From positions 3,348,001 through 3,412,000 of the forward strand of contig NZ_VFOZ01000001.1 of the NCBI RefSeq assembly GCF_006716425.1: a DNA stretch of 64,000 bases, given 5' to 3'. Below the pieces are notes generated by a model that was not told where the DNA came from, did not search any database, and was given only the letters and a program-made list of their open reading frames with translations. Both the position numbers and the translations under genes were made by a program. This DNA comes from Actinoallomurus bryophytorum (GTDB lineage: Bacteria; Actinomycetota; Actinomycetes; Streptosporangiales; Streptosporangiaceae). Shown here piece after piece: positions 23,781 through 32,669 of the stretch (position 1 is its first letter; each line of letters begins with the position of its first letter).

Positions 23781-26700
23781 GTGCGTATCGGCATTCTGGG
23801 TCCGTTGGATGTGCGGGACGGGGCTGCTCGGCCAATCGAGGTCAGTGGTCCGCGGCTGCGTGCCCTGATGGTCCGGCTTGCCGTGGACGCGGGTCGTACG
23901 CTCCCGGCCGAGCGGTTGATCGACGACCTCTGGGGTGACGCGCCGCCCGCCGGGGCGGCAAACGCGCTTCAGGCGCTCGTCTCGCGGCTTCGCGGAGTGG
24001 GCCTGCAGGATGCCGTCGAGTCCCGGCCCGGCGGCTACCGGCTCGTGGTCGAACCCGGGCAGGTCGACGCCGTCGCGTTCGAGCGGCTGGTCAGCGGCGC
24101 GCGGGCCGAGCGTGATCCCGCGGCCCGTGCCGAGACGCTGCGGCGTGCCCTCGGCCTGTGGCGCGGGTCCGCGCTCGCCGACGTCTCCGGCGCGATGTTC
24201 GCCGCCGCGCCGATCGCCCGGCTGGAGGAGCTGCGCGTCGAGGCCCTCGAGGAGCGGATCGAGGCCGACATCGCCCTCGGTCATGCCGCGCGGCTGGTGC
24301 CCGAGCTGGAGGAGCTCACCCTGCTCCACCCGCTGCGCGAGCGGCTGCGCGGCCAGCTCATGCGCGCGCTGTACGCCGCCGGCCGGCAGGCCGAGGCCCT
24401 CACCGTGTACGAGGACGCCCGCCGCACCCTCGCCGACGGGCTCGGTGTCGACCCGTCACCGGACCTGGCAGCCGTGCACCTGTCCATCCTGCGAGGCGAA
24501 TCCGGCGAACCGGAGCGGCCGCGGCGGCCGGAGCCGACGAACGACGGACCCAGGACCAACCTCCCCTCGCAGCTCACCAGCTTCGTCGGCCGCGAGGAGG
24601 AGATCGACCGCGTCGGCAGTCTGCTCGCCACGGCCAGGCTCGTCACGCTCACCGGCCCTGGCGGCACCGGCAAGACCCGCCTGGCCAGCGAGGCCGCGAG
24701 CCGGCTGTCCGCCACGATGCCGGACGGCGTGTGGTTCGTGCCCCTGGCGGGCGTACGCGGTGCGCTCGACGTCCCCCAGGCCGTGCTGGTCGCGATCGGC
24801 ATCCCCGAGACGGTCCGCATCCTGGAGGCCAGAGAGATCGCCCAGCCGATGGACCGGCTCGTCGACGCCCTGGTCGCCAAGCGGCTCATCCTCGTGCTGG
24901 ACAACTGCGAGCACCTGATCGACGCGGTCGCGCGGCTGGCCGACCGGCTGCTGTCCGCCGCGCCCGGCGTCCGGATCCTGACCACCAGCCGCGAGCCGGT
25001 CGGCATCACCGGCGAGTCACTGTGCTCCGTGCCGGCGCTCGGGCTGCCGCCCGAGGACGCGGACGCCGAGAGCGCCCAGGCGTTCGATGCCGTACGCCTG
25101 TTCGCCGACCGGGCCGCCGCCGTACGCCCCGGGTTCGCGCTCGACGCGGACACGGTCGAGCCCGTGGTCCGTATCTGCCGGGCGCTGGACGGCACGCCCC
25201 TCGCCATCGAGCTCGCCGCCGCCCGGCTGCGGGCGCTCACTCCCACGCAGGTCGCCGACCGGCTGGACGACCGGTTCCGGCTGCTCAACGTCGGCAGCCG
25301 TACCGCGCTGCCCCGCCACCAGACGCTGCGTGCGGTGGTCGACTGGAGCTGGGAACTGCTCGACGCCGCCGAACGCCGGGTGCTGCGGCGCCTCTCGGTG
25401 TTCAGGGGCGGCGCGACGCCGGACAGCGCCGAGCAGGTACTCGGCGACGACGTCATCGACGTGATCGCCTCACTGGTCGACAAGTCGCTGGTGATGGCCA
25501 CCGGCAACGCCGAGGTCCGCTATCACCTGCTGGAGACCGTACGTGCCTACGCCGCCGAGCGGCTCGCCGAGGCCGGCGAGGAAAAGCAGCTCAGGGACGC
25601 GCACGCCGCCTACTTCCGCGACCTCGCCGAACGCGCGGAGCCGGAGCTGCGCCGAGAGAACCAGCTGTTCTGGTCCGACCGGCTGAACGCCGAACGCGAC
25701 AACTGCGCGACCGCCCTCCGGCACGCGATCGACACGCGTGACGCCGAGACGGGCCTGCGCCTGGTCGGCGGGCTGGCCTGGTTCTGGATCCTGCGCGACT
25801 ACGAGGCCGAGGCCGGCCAGTGGGCCGTGGCCGTCTGGGAGATCGCCGATGACGCGCCACCCCCGGGCGCCGAGGACGCCTACGTGATCTGCGGCTTCAC
25901 CGCGGCCCTGGTCAACGAGATGACTCGCGAGGGCGGGCCGCGGCCGGACGAACTGCGCGCGGCGATAGAGAAGGCGATCTCGCGCATGAGAGCGGGTCCG
26001 ACGCACCCGGCGCTGGCCCTCTGCCGGCCGGTCGCCCTGATCTTCTCCGGTGACGTGGCAGGGGCCGTACGCGAACTTGAGCGCATCGCCGACCATCCGG
26101 ACCCGTGGACGCGGGCGGCAAGGCATGTTTTCCTCGCGTACCTGACCCTGAACCTCGCGGACATCGACCGCTCGGCGGACGAGTCCGAGGCGGCCTACGT
26201 CGGTTTCCGTGAGGTCGGGGACCGCTGGGGGATGGGCAGTGCCCTGGTCAGCATGGCGGAGGTGGCACTGGCGCGCGGCCGGCCCGAGGAGGCGGTTCAC
26301 GCCAGTGAGCAGGCGTACAAGTTCATCACCGAGGGCATCAGCCCCGACCAGAGCGGGGTGCTCCTGGTCCAGACCGGCCGTGCCCGGGCGATGGCGGGCG
26401 ACTTCGCGGGTGCCCGCGCGGACATCGAACGCGGGGTGCGCTCCGCGATGCACGTCGGCGAGCACGCCGACGGGGCCAATGGATGGGTCTGGCTCAGCGA
26501 GATCGCACGCCGCGAAGGCGACCTCGAAGAGGCGCGCTCCCTACTCGGTCGGGCGGTGTCGCTCATCGAGCCGAAGAAGGGGCGGGTCGACCTCGGCACG
26601 TCGCTGGCGATGACGTACAGCAAGCGCGGCTGTCTGGCCGAACAGGACGGCGACCTGGACGACGCGGCGCGCTGGCACGAGAAGGCGTTCGGCGCCCTCG

Positions 26701-26969
26701 ACCAGATTTCCCTGATGCCGGTCGACCGCCTCATCGGAACTCTCGTCCAGGGCATCGCCGCGCTGGCCACGGCACGGGGCGAGCACGTACGCGCCGCCGA
26801 GATGCTCGGCGGCGCGCACATGCTGCAGGGTCAGCCCGACCCGTGGAACCTGGAGGTCGACCGGGCCACCGCCTCCGCCCTGGCCGCGCTGGGGCGGGAG
26901 GCGTTCGACGAGGCGTACGACCGAGGCCGCCGGATGACACGCGAGCAGGCACTCGCGCTCACCCCCTAG
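23781..26969 (+). CDS. AfsR/SARP-family regulator with NB-ARC-type ATPase and TPR-like region
   Basis: 1062 residues from GTG 23781, where the family start MRIGILGPL falls; ATG 23736 is less likely. Order: OmpR-type winged helix (about 1-85, GPRLRALMVRLAVDAGRTLP, LWGDAPPAGAANALQALVSRLR), bacterial transcriptional activation domain (about 95-235, ARLEELRVEALEERIEADIALGHAARLVPEL ... DPSPDLAAVH), then an STAND/AP-type ATPase with Walker A GPGGTGKT (292-299) and Walker B LVLDNCEH (about 371-378). The long C-terminal helical part contains TPR-like repeats. AfsR relatives activate antibiotic or exporter genes by binding heptamer direct repeats. The convergent DrrAB operon next to it has such an array in its promoter. 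Confidence 0.9.
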   Translation: MRIGILGPLDVRDGAARPIEVSGPRLRALMVRLAVDAGRTLPAERLIDDLWGDAPPAGAANALQALVSRLRGVGLQDAVESRPGGYRLVVEPGQVDAVAFERLVSGARAERDPAARAETLRRALGLWRGSALADVSGAMFAAAPIARLEELRVEALEERIEADIALGHAARLVPELEELTLLHPLRERLRGQLMRALYAAGRQAEALTVYEDARRTLADGLGVDPSPDLAAVHLSILRGESGEPERPRRPEPTNDGPRTNLPSQLTSFVGREEEIDRVGSLLATARLVTLTGPGGTGKTRLASEAASRLSATMPDGVWFVPLAGVRGALDVPQAVLVAIGIPETVRILEAREIAQPMDRLVDALVAKRLILVLDNCEHLIDAVARLADRLLSAAPGVRILTTSREPVGITGESLCSVPALGLPPEDADAESAQAFDAVRLFADRAAAVRPGFALDADTVEPVVRICRALDGTPLAIELAAARLRALTPTQVADRLDDRFRLLNVGSRTALPRHQTLRAVVDWSWELLDAAERRVLRRLSVFRGGATPDSAEQVLGDDVIDVIASLVDKSLVMATGNAEVRYHLLETVRAYAAERLAEAGEEKQLRDAHAAYFRDLAERAEPELRRENQLFWSDRLNAERDNCATALRHAIDTRDAETGLRLVGGLAWFWILRDYEAEAGQWAVAVWEIADDAPPPGAEDAYVICGFTAALVNEMTREGGPRPDELRAAIEKAISRMRAGPTHPALALCRPVALIFSGDVAGAVRELERIADHPDPWTRAARHVFLAYLTLNLADIDRSADESEAAYVGFREVGDRWGMGSALVSMAEVALARGRPEEAVHASEQAYKFITEGISPDQSGVLLVQTGRARAMAGDFAGARADIERGVRSAMHVGEHADGANGWVWLSEIARREGDLEEARSLLGRAVSLIEPKKGRVDLGTSLAMTYSKRGCLAEQDGDLDDAARWHEKAFGALDQISLMPVDRLIGTLVQGIAALATARGEHVRAAEMLGGAHMLQGQPDPWNLEVDRATASALAALGREAFDEAYDRGRRMTREQALALTP

Positions 26970-27775
26970 ACGCGGCGCCCATACCTCCACACCGCGATCG
27001 GGAAGCTCACCAGGACGATCCCCGCCGCCCACGCCAGGGTGTACCAGGCGTGGTTGCCGATCGGCCCGCCGACGGTGAGCGCCCGGACCGAGTCGGCCAG
27101 GTGCGTCACCGGGTTGACCTTCACCCACGCCTGGAGCCAGCCTGGCATCGACGCCGTGTTGGCCAGCAGGACGCTGCTGCCGAAGGTGAGCGGCATCGTC
27201 CAGATGAACGCCAGCCCCTGCACCGTCTCCGGCGACGGGGCGATCAGGCCGACCAGCGCCGAGACCCAGCACACCGCGAAGTAGAAGGCGTACGCCAGGC
27301 CGAACGCGGCCGCGATCGACAGCGGGTTCGTGTGGAAGCGGAAGCCGAGCAGCGACCCGAACGCCACCAGCACCACCATGGTCACGCAGAAGCGCACGGT
27401 GTCCCCGATGACCGCGCCGATGAGCGGCGCGGACCGTGCGATCGGCAGGCTGCGGAACCGGTCGAACACTCCCTTTCGGATGTCCTCGGCCAGTGACGTG
27501 CCCAGGCCCATCGAGGCGAACATCCCCATCTGGGCGACCAGGCCGGGCAGCAACTGCTGGAGGTACGCGTGGGTGCTGCCCGCCACCACGCCGCCGAAGA
27601 CGTACAGGAACAGCAGGAGGAAGACGATGGGCATCAGCGTGACGTCCATCAGCCGCTCGGGCGAGTGCTTGAGCTGGGTGATGTTCCGCCAGGCCAGTGT
27701 CAGCCCGTTCTGCAGGGTCTGCGACGGTCCGATCCGCGGCGCCGCCTGCGGCGTCCGCTCCAGTGCGATGGTCAT
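26966..27775 (-). CDS. ABC-2 type permease, DrrB type (second exporter)
   Basis: 269 residues. Six predicted helices begin at LMPIVFLLLFLYVFGGVVAGS, with the ABC-2 signature loop EDIRKGVFDRFRSLPIARSAPLIGAVIGD between helices 2 and 3. The last loop WLQAWVKVNPVTHLADSVRAL is typical of daunorubicin-type permeases. ATG 27775 overlaps the stop of the ATPase gene (ATGA). Its own stop overlaps the stop region of the SARP gene by 4 bp. It forms an exporter with the gene at 27772-28728. Confidence 0.92.
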   Translation of the reverse strand: MTIALERTPQAAPRIGPSQTLQNGLTLAWRNITQLKHSPERLMDVTLMPIVFLLLFLYVFGGVVAGSTHAYLQQLLPGLVAQMGMFASMGLGTSLAEDIRKGVFDRFRSLPIARSAPLIGAVIGDTVRFCVTMVVLVAFGSLLGFRFHTNPLSIAAAFGLAYAFYFAVCWVSALVGLIAPSPETVQGLAFIWTMPLTFGSSVLLANTASMPGWLQAWVKVNPVTHLADSVRALTVGGPIGNHAWYTLAWAAGIVLVSFPIAVWRYGRRV

Positions 27776-28728
27776 GAGGAGCTCCCTTCGGGTTCGGCGT
27801 GGTGGCCGGTCAGGCTGAGGAAGACCTCGTCCAGGCTGGGCCGGCGCAGTGTGAGCTCGCTCGCGACGATGTTCGCCTCGTCGAGCCCGCGGACCACCGT
27901 GGTCAGCGCCGAGGGGTCGTCCAGCGGGGCGGTGACGAGTCCGGTGTCTTCGTTGATCTCGGGCCGGGTGCCGGCGACGCGGGCCACGATCTCGGCCACC
28001 TCCGGCGTACGGGCCCGGTCCTGGGCACGTACGACGAGCGTCTGCCCGCCGATCTTCTCCTTGAGCTCCTCGGCGGTGCCGTCGGCGACCACCCGGCCGC
28101 GGTCGAAGACCACGATCTGGTCGGCGAGCGCCTCGGCCTCGTCGAGGTGCTGGGTGGTGAGCAGGACGGTGGCGCCGTCGGCGACGAGCCCGCGCACGGT
28201 GTCCCACACGGCGTTGCGTGCCCGCGGGTCCAGCCCGGTGGTCGGTTCGTCCAGGTAGATGATCTGGGGGTCGTTGACGAGCCCGGCCGCGAGATCCAGC
28301 CGGCGCCGCATGCCCCCGGAGTAGGTCTTGGCGGCGCGTCCCCCCGCCTCGGACAGGTCGAAGCGTTCGAGCAACTCGCGGGCCCGGCGTTTGGACTCGG
28401 CCCGGCTGAGGCCGACCAGGCGGGCGATCATGACGAGGTTCTCGACACCGGTCAGCGCCTCGTCCACCGAGGCGTACTGCCCGGTGAGGCTGATCAGGCG
28501 CCGTACCTGCGCGGCATCCTTGACCACGTCGAACCCGCCGACCTCGGCGTGGCCCTCGTCCGGCTTGATGAGCGTGGCCAGCATCCGTACCGCGGTGGTC
28601 TTGCCGGCGCCGTTCGGCCCGAGCACGCCGAGGACCGTGCCCCGGCGCGCGAGGATGTCGACGCCGGCCAGCGCCTGGGTCTCCCCGAAGCGTTTCTTCA
28701 GGCCCTCGGCCCGTATCACGTGTTCCAT
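27772..28728 (-). CDS. ABC transporter ATP-binding protein, DrrA type (second exporter)
   Basis: 318 residues. Walker A GPNGAGKT (37-44), Q-loop LTGQYASVDEALTGVENL, signature TYSGGMRRRLDL, Walker B IIYLDEPTTGLDPRARN and the switch LTTQHLDEAEALA are present, with the DrrA C-terminal end TLRRPSLDEVFLSLTGH. ATG 28728 is preceded by GGAAGA. The operon promoter contains a phased heptamer array. Together with the SARP-type gene facing it, this suggests a regulator-exporter pair for a secondary metabolite or drug. Confidence 0.92.
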   Translation of the reverse strand: MEHVIRAEGLKKRFGETQALAGVDILARRGTVLGVLGPNGAGKTTAVRMLATLIKPDEGHAEVGGFDVVKDAAQVRRLISLTGQYASVDEALTGVENLVMIARLVGLSRAESKRRARELLERFDLSEAGGRAAKTYSGGMRRRLDLAAGLVNDPQIIYLDEPTTGLDPRARNAVWDTVRGLVADGATVLLTTQHLDEAEALADQIVVFDRGRVVADGTAEELKEKIGGQTLVVRAQDRARTPEVAEIVARVAGTRPEINEDTGLVTAPLDDPSALTTVVRGLDEANIVASELTLRRPSLDEVFLSLTGHHAEPEGSSS

Positions 28729-28770
28729 GGCGAGTCTTCCGGTTAGTCCGTCTTGTACGTGACCCACCTT

Positions 28771-28852
28771 CGGACACCGCCCTGATACGACGCGCACACG
28801 GAGATGACAGGCGCTGACACGGCGCTGATACTCGCTGACGTCCGCCTGATAC
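28771..28852 (-). promoter_or_regulatory. Phased heptamer array, candidate SARP operator
   Basis: Read on the minus strand, heptamers occur at about one-turn intervals: GTATCAG (28852-28846), ACGTCAG (28841-28835), GTATCAG (28831-28825), GTGTCAG (28820-28814), then after about three turns GTATCAG (28788-28782) and GTGTCCG (28777-28771). Steps are 11, 10, 11, 32 and 11 bp. SARP activators are known to bind 7-bp direct repeats separated by about 4 bp just upstream of the -10 region. The array ends 42 bp before the ABC operon start. Confidence 0.6.
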
Positions 28853-28869
28853 GGGCCGGTCGCCAGGCC

Positions 28870-29925
28870 CTACTTGGGCAGCACGTTCGTCCAGCCGGTG
28901 ACGAGCGTGGCGCCGCCCGGGGCCCTGTACTCCGCTCCGTCGGCGGTGACGAAAAAGTTCGTCTCGCGTATCTGCGAGGTCGCCAGATCGATGACCAGCC
29001 TGGCGTCATCGTCCTGGCCGCGTTCCGCCTTGGCCTTCAGAGCCTGGTCCCTGGCCCACTCGGCTTGGTCCTCGGTGCTCGGCGACGGGGCCGGCGCGGA
29101 CGGCCGTACCGGGGAGGAGGAGAACCGCAGGCCCTGCCCGCCCTTGACCGGCCCCAGGTTCTCGACGTTCGGGTAGGAGGCGATCGCGCGGAAGGCGGCG
29201 GCGCGGACCTTCGGCGGGGCCGGCAACAGGGAGACCAGGGAGACCAGCCCGTCGAAGACCATGTTCTTCTGCTCGGCGGCGTCCGGCCGGCCGGCGCTCG
29301 TCCTGACATCACTGTGCTTCACGGAGTCGGCGATCCACGTCTTCAACGCGGCCGGCCTGGTCGGGAGCTTCTGGAGCCGCTCGAAGCTCACATCCGGGCC
29401 ACCGAGGCGGAACGGGATCGTCAGTGCCTCCTTGACGACCTTGCCGCCCGACTTCTCCCCCCTGAACCAGGTCTGGCCGTCGTGCCGCGTCCAACTCTCC
29501 CACTGGAGCGGCCTGCCGTCGTCGCCGTCCGCGCTCACCGTCTTGACGTACCAGTACGTGCCGGAACCCGCTGGTTTCCGTTCCGCAGTGGTGGCGGCCG
29601 CGAGCAGGACCTGCCGGCCGGACAGCGTGGGCACGGCGGGCGCGATCGAGTCGCCCCCCGATCGTCCCGGACCGCCGGTACCGATCACCACCGCGACGGC
29701 GGCCACGGCCGCGGCGGCGACGAGGGCACCGGCCAGCAGAACGGGCCGTCGTGAACGGCGGGGAGCCCGCTCGGCCGGCCGCAGGTCTTGGTGGATCTGG
29801 CTCATCACGAACTCCTGGAGTCGCTGGTGACGGCCGCTCGGCAGATCCCGCTCCGCCGGCTCCGGCAACAACCGGGCCAGCTCGTCACGGTCGCTTGAGC
29901 CGGGCTGTATCGGGGTGGCGTTCAT
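28870..29925 (-). CDS. CU044_5270 family membrane-anchored protein (second copy)
   Basis: 351 residues. The cytoplasmic part is about 61 residues long (LQEFVMSQIHQDL then a basic patch RAPRRSRRP), followed by one span VLLAGALVAAAAVAAVAVVIG. The outer domain has the family phrases GTYWYVKTVSADGDDG, LQWESWTRHDGQTWFRG and FDGLVSLVSLLPAPPKVRAAAFRAIASYPNV. ATG 29925 overlaps the sigma-factor stop (ATGA), so sigma and partner are translated together. An anti-sigma-like sensing role is inferred from the context. It is the second such pair in the window and clearly diverged from the one at 14526. Confidence 0.87.
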   Translation of the reverse strand: MNATPIQPGSSDRDELARLLPEPAERDLPSGRHQRLQEFVMSQIHQDLRPAERAPRRSRRPVLLAGALVAAAAVAAVAVVIGTGGPGRSGGDSIAPAVPTLSGRQVLLAAATTAERKPAGSGTYWYVKTVSADGDDGRPLQWESWTRHDGQTWFRGEKSGGKVVKEALTIPFRLGGPDVSFERLQKLPTRPAALKTWIADSVKHSDVRTSAGRPDAAEQKNMVFDGLVSLVSLLPAPPKVRAAAFRAIASYPNVENLGPVKGGQGLRFSSSPVRPSAPAPSPSTEDQAEWARDQALKAKAERGQDDDARLVIDLATSQIRETNFFVTADGAEYRAPGGATLVTGWTNVLPK

Positions 29926-30551
29926 CGGGTGTTCTCCTGAGCGGACCGGACCGCGATGTCGCGGTCGCCTTCTACCTGTCCTCGGCCGTGGTGCGGTTCC
30001 CTGATTTCCTCGGGTGGGCGGAGCCGCCCGGCACTGACGAGCCGGTTCAGCTTCTTTCGCGCTCGGGACAGCCGGGATCGGACCGTGCCGACCGGCACAC
30101 CGAGCGCCTCGGCGGCCTCGGCATAACCGAGCCCGGACCACACGCACAGCGCCAGTACCTCGCGCTCGGGCTTGCGCAGCGCCGCCAGCGCCGTACGCAC
30201 CTGGGCGAGGCGTTCGCGATCATCGATGCGGGAGCTGAGCTCTTCGGCGAAGTCCGGGACCTGCTCGTCCCTGGGAAGCCGCGCGAGGGCGATGTCGTGC
30301 CGCCGGGCGGCACGGCGCAGGTTGCGCGCGACATTGGTGGCGATGCCGAGAAACCAGGGGCGGAGCGACCCGCCGTCGGCGTCGACCTGGTCGCGCAGCC
30401 GCCACGCCTCGAGGAAGGTCAGGGACACCACGTCCTCCGCCGTCGACCAGTTCCCCGTCAGCCGGAAGGCGTGGTTGTAGACCGCGCGGGCATGTTCGTC
30501 GAACAGTTCCCGGAACACGTACGGATCCCCGGCGCGGACACGTGCACGCAT
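29922..30551 (-). CDS. ECF RNA polymerase sigma factor
   Basis: About 209 residues. Region 2 contains FRELFDEHARAVYNHAFRLTGNWSTAEDVVSLTFLEAWRLRD and region 4 contains LRKPEREVLALCVWSGLGYAEAAEALGVPVGTVRSRLSRARKKLNRL. Several in-frame starts lie close together (GTG 30569, ATG 30557, ATG 30551). GGAG is spaced six bases from ATG 30551, which I prefer. It is longer than SigE-type factors, with a C-terminal tail of about 30 charged residues that overlaps the next gene. Confidence 0.9.
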   Translation of the reverse strand: MRARVRAGDPYVFRELFDEHARAVYNHAFRLTGNWSTAEDVVSLTFLEAWRLRDQVDADGGSLRPWFLGIATNVARNLRRAARRHDIALARLPRDEQVPDFAEELSSRIDDRERLAQVRTALAALRKPEREVLALCVWSGLGYAEAAEALGVPVGTVRSRLSRARKKLNRLVSAGRLRPPEEIREPHHGRGQVEGDRDIAVRSAQENTR

Positions 30552-30639
30552 ACTCATCTCCACATGCACGACTGTCCGGCCGGACCATCAGAGTTCCTGT
30601 GATCCGCCTCACACCCGCACACGGGCGGGCGAATCGCCC

Positions 30640-31374
30640 CTAGCCGGCCATCTCGTCGGGTTTGGCGGTGCCGTCATCGATCATCTTGGCGATCTGGGCG
30701 AGGGTCTCGTCGTCCAGCGGCACCTCGGGCAGGGGCGGGAGCCACCCGGCCTTCGGGTCATAACGCCGTACGACCTTGGCGGGCACTCCCGCGATGACAC
30801 TGTGGTCGGGGAACTCCCCGCGTACGACGGCTCCACCGGCGACCACGACGTTCCGGCCGAGGCGGGTACCCGGCAGGATGATCGCCCCGGCGCCGAGCCA
30901 GCAGCCGGAACCGATGGTGACGGCGTCGTTGACCGGCCACTGCCGCCCGACCGGGACGTCGGGATCGGTGTAGCCGTGGTTCTGGTCGGTGATGTAGACG
31001 TACGGCCCGGTGAACACGTCGTCGCCGATCTCGATCGACTTGTGCCCCACGATGTGACTGCCGCGGCCGATGGAGCACGCCTTGCCGATCGTCACGATCG
31101 GATCCGGGCCCAGGTCGAGGCCGGGGACGAACCCCGCGGACAGCGTGACGTGCACGCCGATCAGTGTGTGGTCGCCGACGCGGATCCACGGCTCGCCGTA
31201 GATCGCACCCGTCGGGAAACCGATGCAGGCACCCTCGCCCAGGTAGGCGAACCGCCGGCCGGCGGGCGTACTCGGTGAGATCTCGGCGTGCGTTCGGAGC
31301 CACTCCCAGACGCGGTGCACCACCACCGCGATCACTCTGCGGCCTGCTCCGCCGACCGAGGACTTGAGCGACAT
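30640..31374 (-). CDS. Left-handed beta-helix (hexapeptide) acyltransferase
   Basis: 244 residues. Hexapeptide repeats run from about residue 48 to 205 (IGFPTGAIYGEPWIRVGDHT, VTIGKACSIGRGSHIVGHKS, IEIGDDVFTGPYVYITDQNH, VTIGSGCWLGAGAIILPGTR and LGRNVVVAGGAVVRGEFPDH). The catalytic His of this family is in TDQNHGY. It ends in SVIAGVPAKVVRRYDP. It resembles maltose/galactoside-type O-acetyltransferases and DapH-like enzymes, so it probably acetylates a sugar or glycolipid. ATG 31374 has no strong ribosome site. It stands alone. Confidence 0.88.
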   Translation of the reverse strand: MSLKSSVGGAGRRVIAVVVHRVWEWLRTHAEISPSTPAGRRFAYLGEGACIGFPTGAIYGEPWIRVGDHTLIGVHVTLSAGFVPGLDLGPDPIVTIGKACSIGRGSHIVGHKSIEIGDDVFTGPYVYITDQNHGYTDPDVPVGRQWPVNDAVTIGSGCWLGAGAIILPGTRLGRNVVVAGGAVVRGEFPDHSVIAGVPAKVVRRYDPKAGWLPPLPEVPLDDETLAQIAKMIDDGTAKPDEMAG

Positions 31375-31448
31375 GGGAAAAGACGGTACCTGGTAACCCG
31401 AATGTGGTTCGCCTCACGCCGGGCTTTATCGCCGTGGCGGGACGGCGA

Positions 31449-31478
31449 CGGGCCCGGCCAGAAGACTGGCCGGGCCCG
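31449..31478. terminator. 12-bp GC hairpin after the DUF5324-like gene
   Basis: CGGGCCCGGCCA (31449-31460) pairs with TGGCCGGGCCCG (31467-31478) across the loop GAAGAC. It lies 26 bp beyond the stop of the minus-strand gene at 31504. No T-run follows, as is common in high-GC actinomycetes. Confidence 0.7.
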
Positions 31479-31503
31479 ACCGGAGCCGCGTGTTGGTGTG
31501 TGC

Positions 31504-31968
31504 TCAGCTGTTGTTGCTGTGCGCGCGACCGGTGCTGGAGTTCTCCGATACCGCCGAGAGGTGCTCGGGGGAGGTCGGCTCCTCAGCCGACCGCGTGGTG
31601 TTGCGACGTGTCACGATCGCACCGGCCGCGCCAATGGCACCGCCCGCGACCAGCAGCATCGTCGCGAACCCGCGACGGCGCCGTGGACTCGTCGGCTCGA
31701 CCTTGCCCGCCGTACGGTGGAGCATCGCGCCGACTCGCGGCCCGACCTCGTCCTCGATGTACTGACCGGCCTGGTCGATACGTGGCGCGCTCCAGTGGCG
31801 AGCGCTCTTCATCTGCTTCGCGGCGATCTTGCGTGCCTGACGAGTGGTGGGACCCACTCGCTCCGCGGCCTGGCGGGCACTCTTGGAAACGATCTCCTGA
31901 GCGTCCTGCAGACGCGCGCTGTCGATGTTCACCTGCGGCATCTTTCGACTTCTGTTTCGTAGGGACAT
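31504..31968 (-). CDS. DUF5324-like single-span protein
   Basis: 154 residues. A long basic helical N-terminal region (LQDAQEIVSKSARQAAERVG, RQARKIAAKQMKSARHW) is followed by one membrane segment FATMLLVAGGAIGAAGAIV at about 101-119 and a disordered Ser/Thr/Glu tail. This matches the small DUF5324-type proteins found beside the cyclophilin/rhomboid genes near the actinomycete origin. ATG 31968 has GGAGGG six bases upstream. It is divergent from the cyclophilin gene. Function unknown. Confidence 0.75.
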   Translation of the reverse strand: MSLRNRSRKMPQVNIDSARLQDAQEIVSKSARQAAERVGPTTRQARKIAAKQMKSARHWSAPRIDQAGQYIEDEVGPRVGAMLHRTAGKVEPTSPRRRRGFATMLLVAGGAIGAAGAIVTRRNTTRSAEEPTSPEHLSAVSENSSTGRAHSNNS

Positions 31969-32120
31969 GGAAGCCCTCCGTATGTGCGGTCTCGTCGGAT
32001 CCTGTTCCCACGAGAAGCGATGTCAATCACCGATCTGACAGGATGCCTTCACGCAGGGGTTGCACCTGCATGTCCTGACCGCTCTGAACACTCAGATCCC
32101 GATACGAGGAGGCAGTCTTC

Positions 32121-32639
32121 GTGGCTGAAAACCTCACCGCGACAGTCCGTACGACGATGGGCACCATCGTGTTGCGCCTTTTCCCCGAGCAGGCGCCGAA
32201 GACGGTGCAGAACTTCGCCGGCCTGGCCGAGGGCTCGGCCGAGTGGACCGACCCGCGTACGGGCCGGCGCACCAGCGACCCGCTCTACAACGGCACGATC
32301 TTCCACCGGGTGATCGACAACTTCATGCTCCAGGGCGGCGACCCCCTGGGCACCGGCACCGGCGGGCCGGGCTATGAGTTCGAGGACGAGATCCACCCGG
32401 ACCTGCGCTTCGACCGGCCGTACCTGCTGGCCATGGCCAACGCGGGACCCGGCACCAACGGCTCGCAGTTCTTCATCACGGTCGCGCCGACGCCGCACCT
32501 GAACGGCCGGCACACGATCTTCGGCGAGGTCGTCCAGGGCAGCGAGATCGTGGACGCGATCGCCAAGACCGAGACCGACCGCGGCGACCGTCCCGTCAAG
32601 GACGTCGTTCTGGAATCGGTGACGATCGACCGTCGTTAG
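32121..32639 (+). CDS. Cyclophilin-type peptidyl-prolyl isomerase
   Basis: 172 residues. The catalytic core FHRVIDNFMLQGGDPLGTGTG (about 62-82) contains the active Arg and the F-x-x-Q/M-G-G motif, followed by MANAGPGTNGSQFFITV and LNGRHTIFGEVVQGSEIVD. It has no signal peptide and so is cytoplasmic. It catalyses cis-trans isomerisation of Xaa-Pro bonds. GTG 32121 has GGAGG eight bases before it. The rhomboid gene follows 30 bp later, the standard order in the actinomycete origin region. Confidence 0.95.
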   Translation: MAENLTATVRTTMGTIVLRLFPEQAPKTVQNFAGLAEGSAEWTDPRTGRRTSDPLYNGTIFHRVIDNFMLQGGDPLGTGTGGPGYEFEDEIHPDLRFDRPYLLAMANAGPGTNGSQFFITVAPTPHLNGRHTIFGEVVQGSEIVDAIAKTETDRGDRPVKDVVLESVTIDRR

Positions 32640-32669
32640 ACAGGTACCGACACTCAGAGGAAGACCACG

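Noticed and set aside
24158-25741. A 527-codon alternative frame inside the SARP-type gene
   Set aside because: Arg-rich shadow of the AfsR/SARP reading frame, which has all expected domains.
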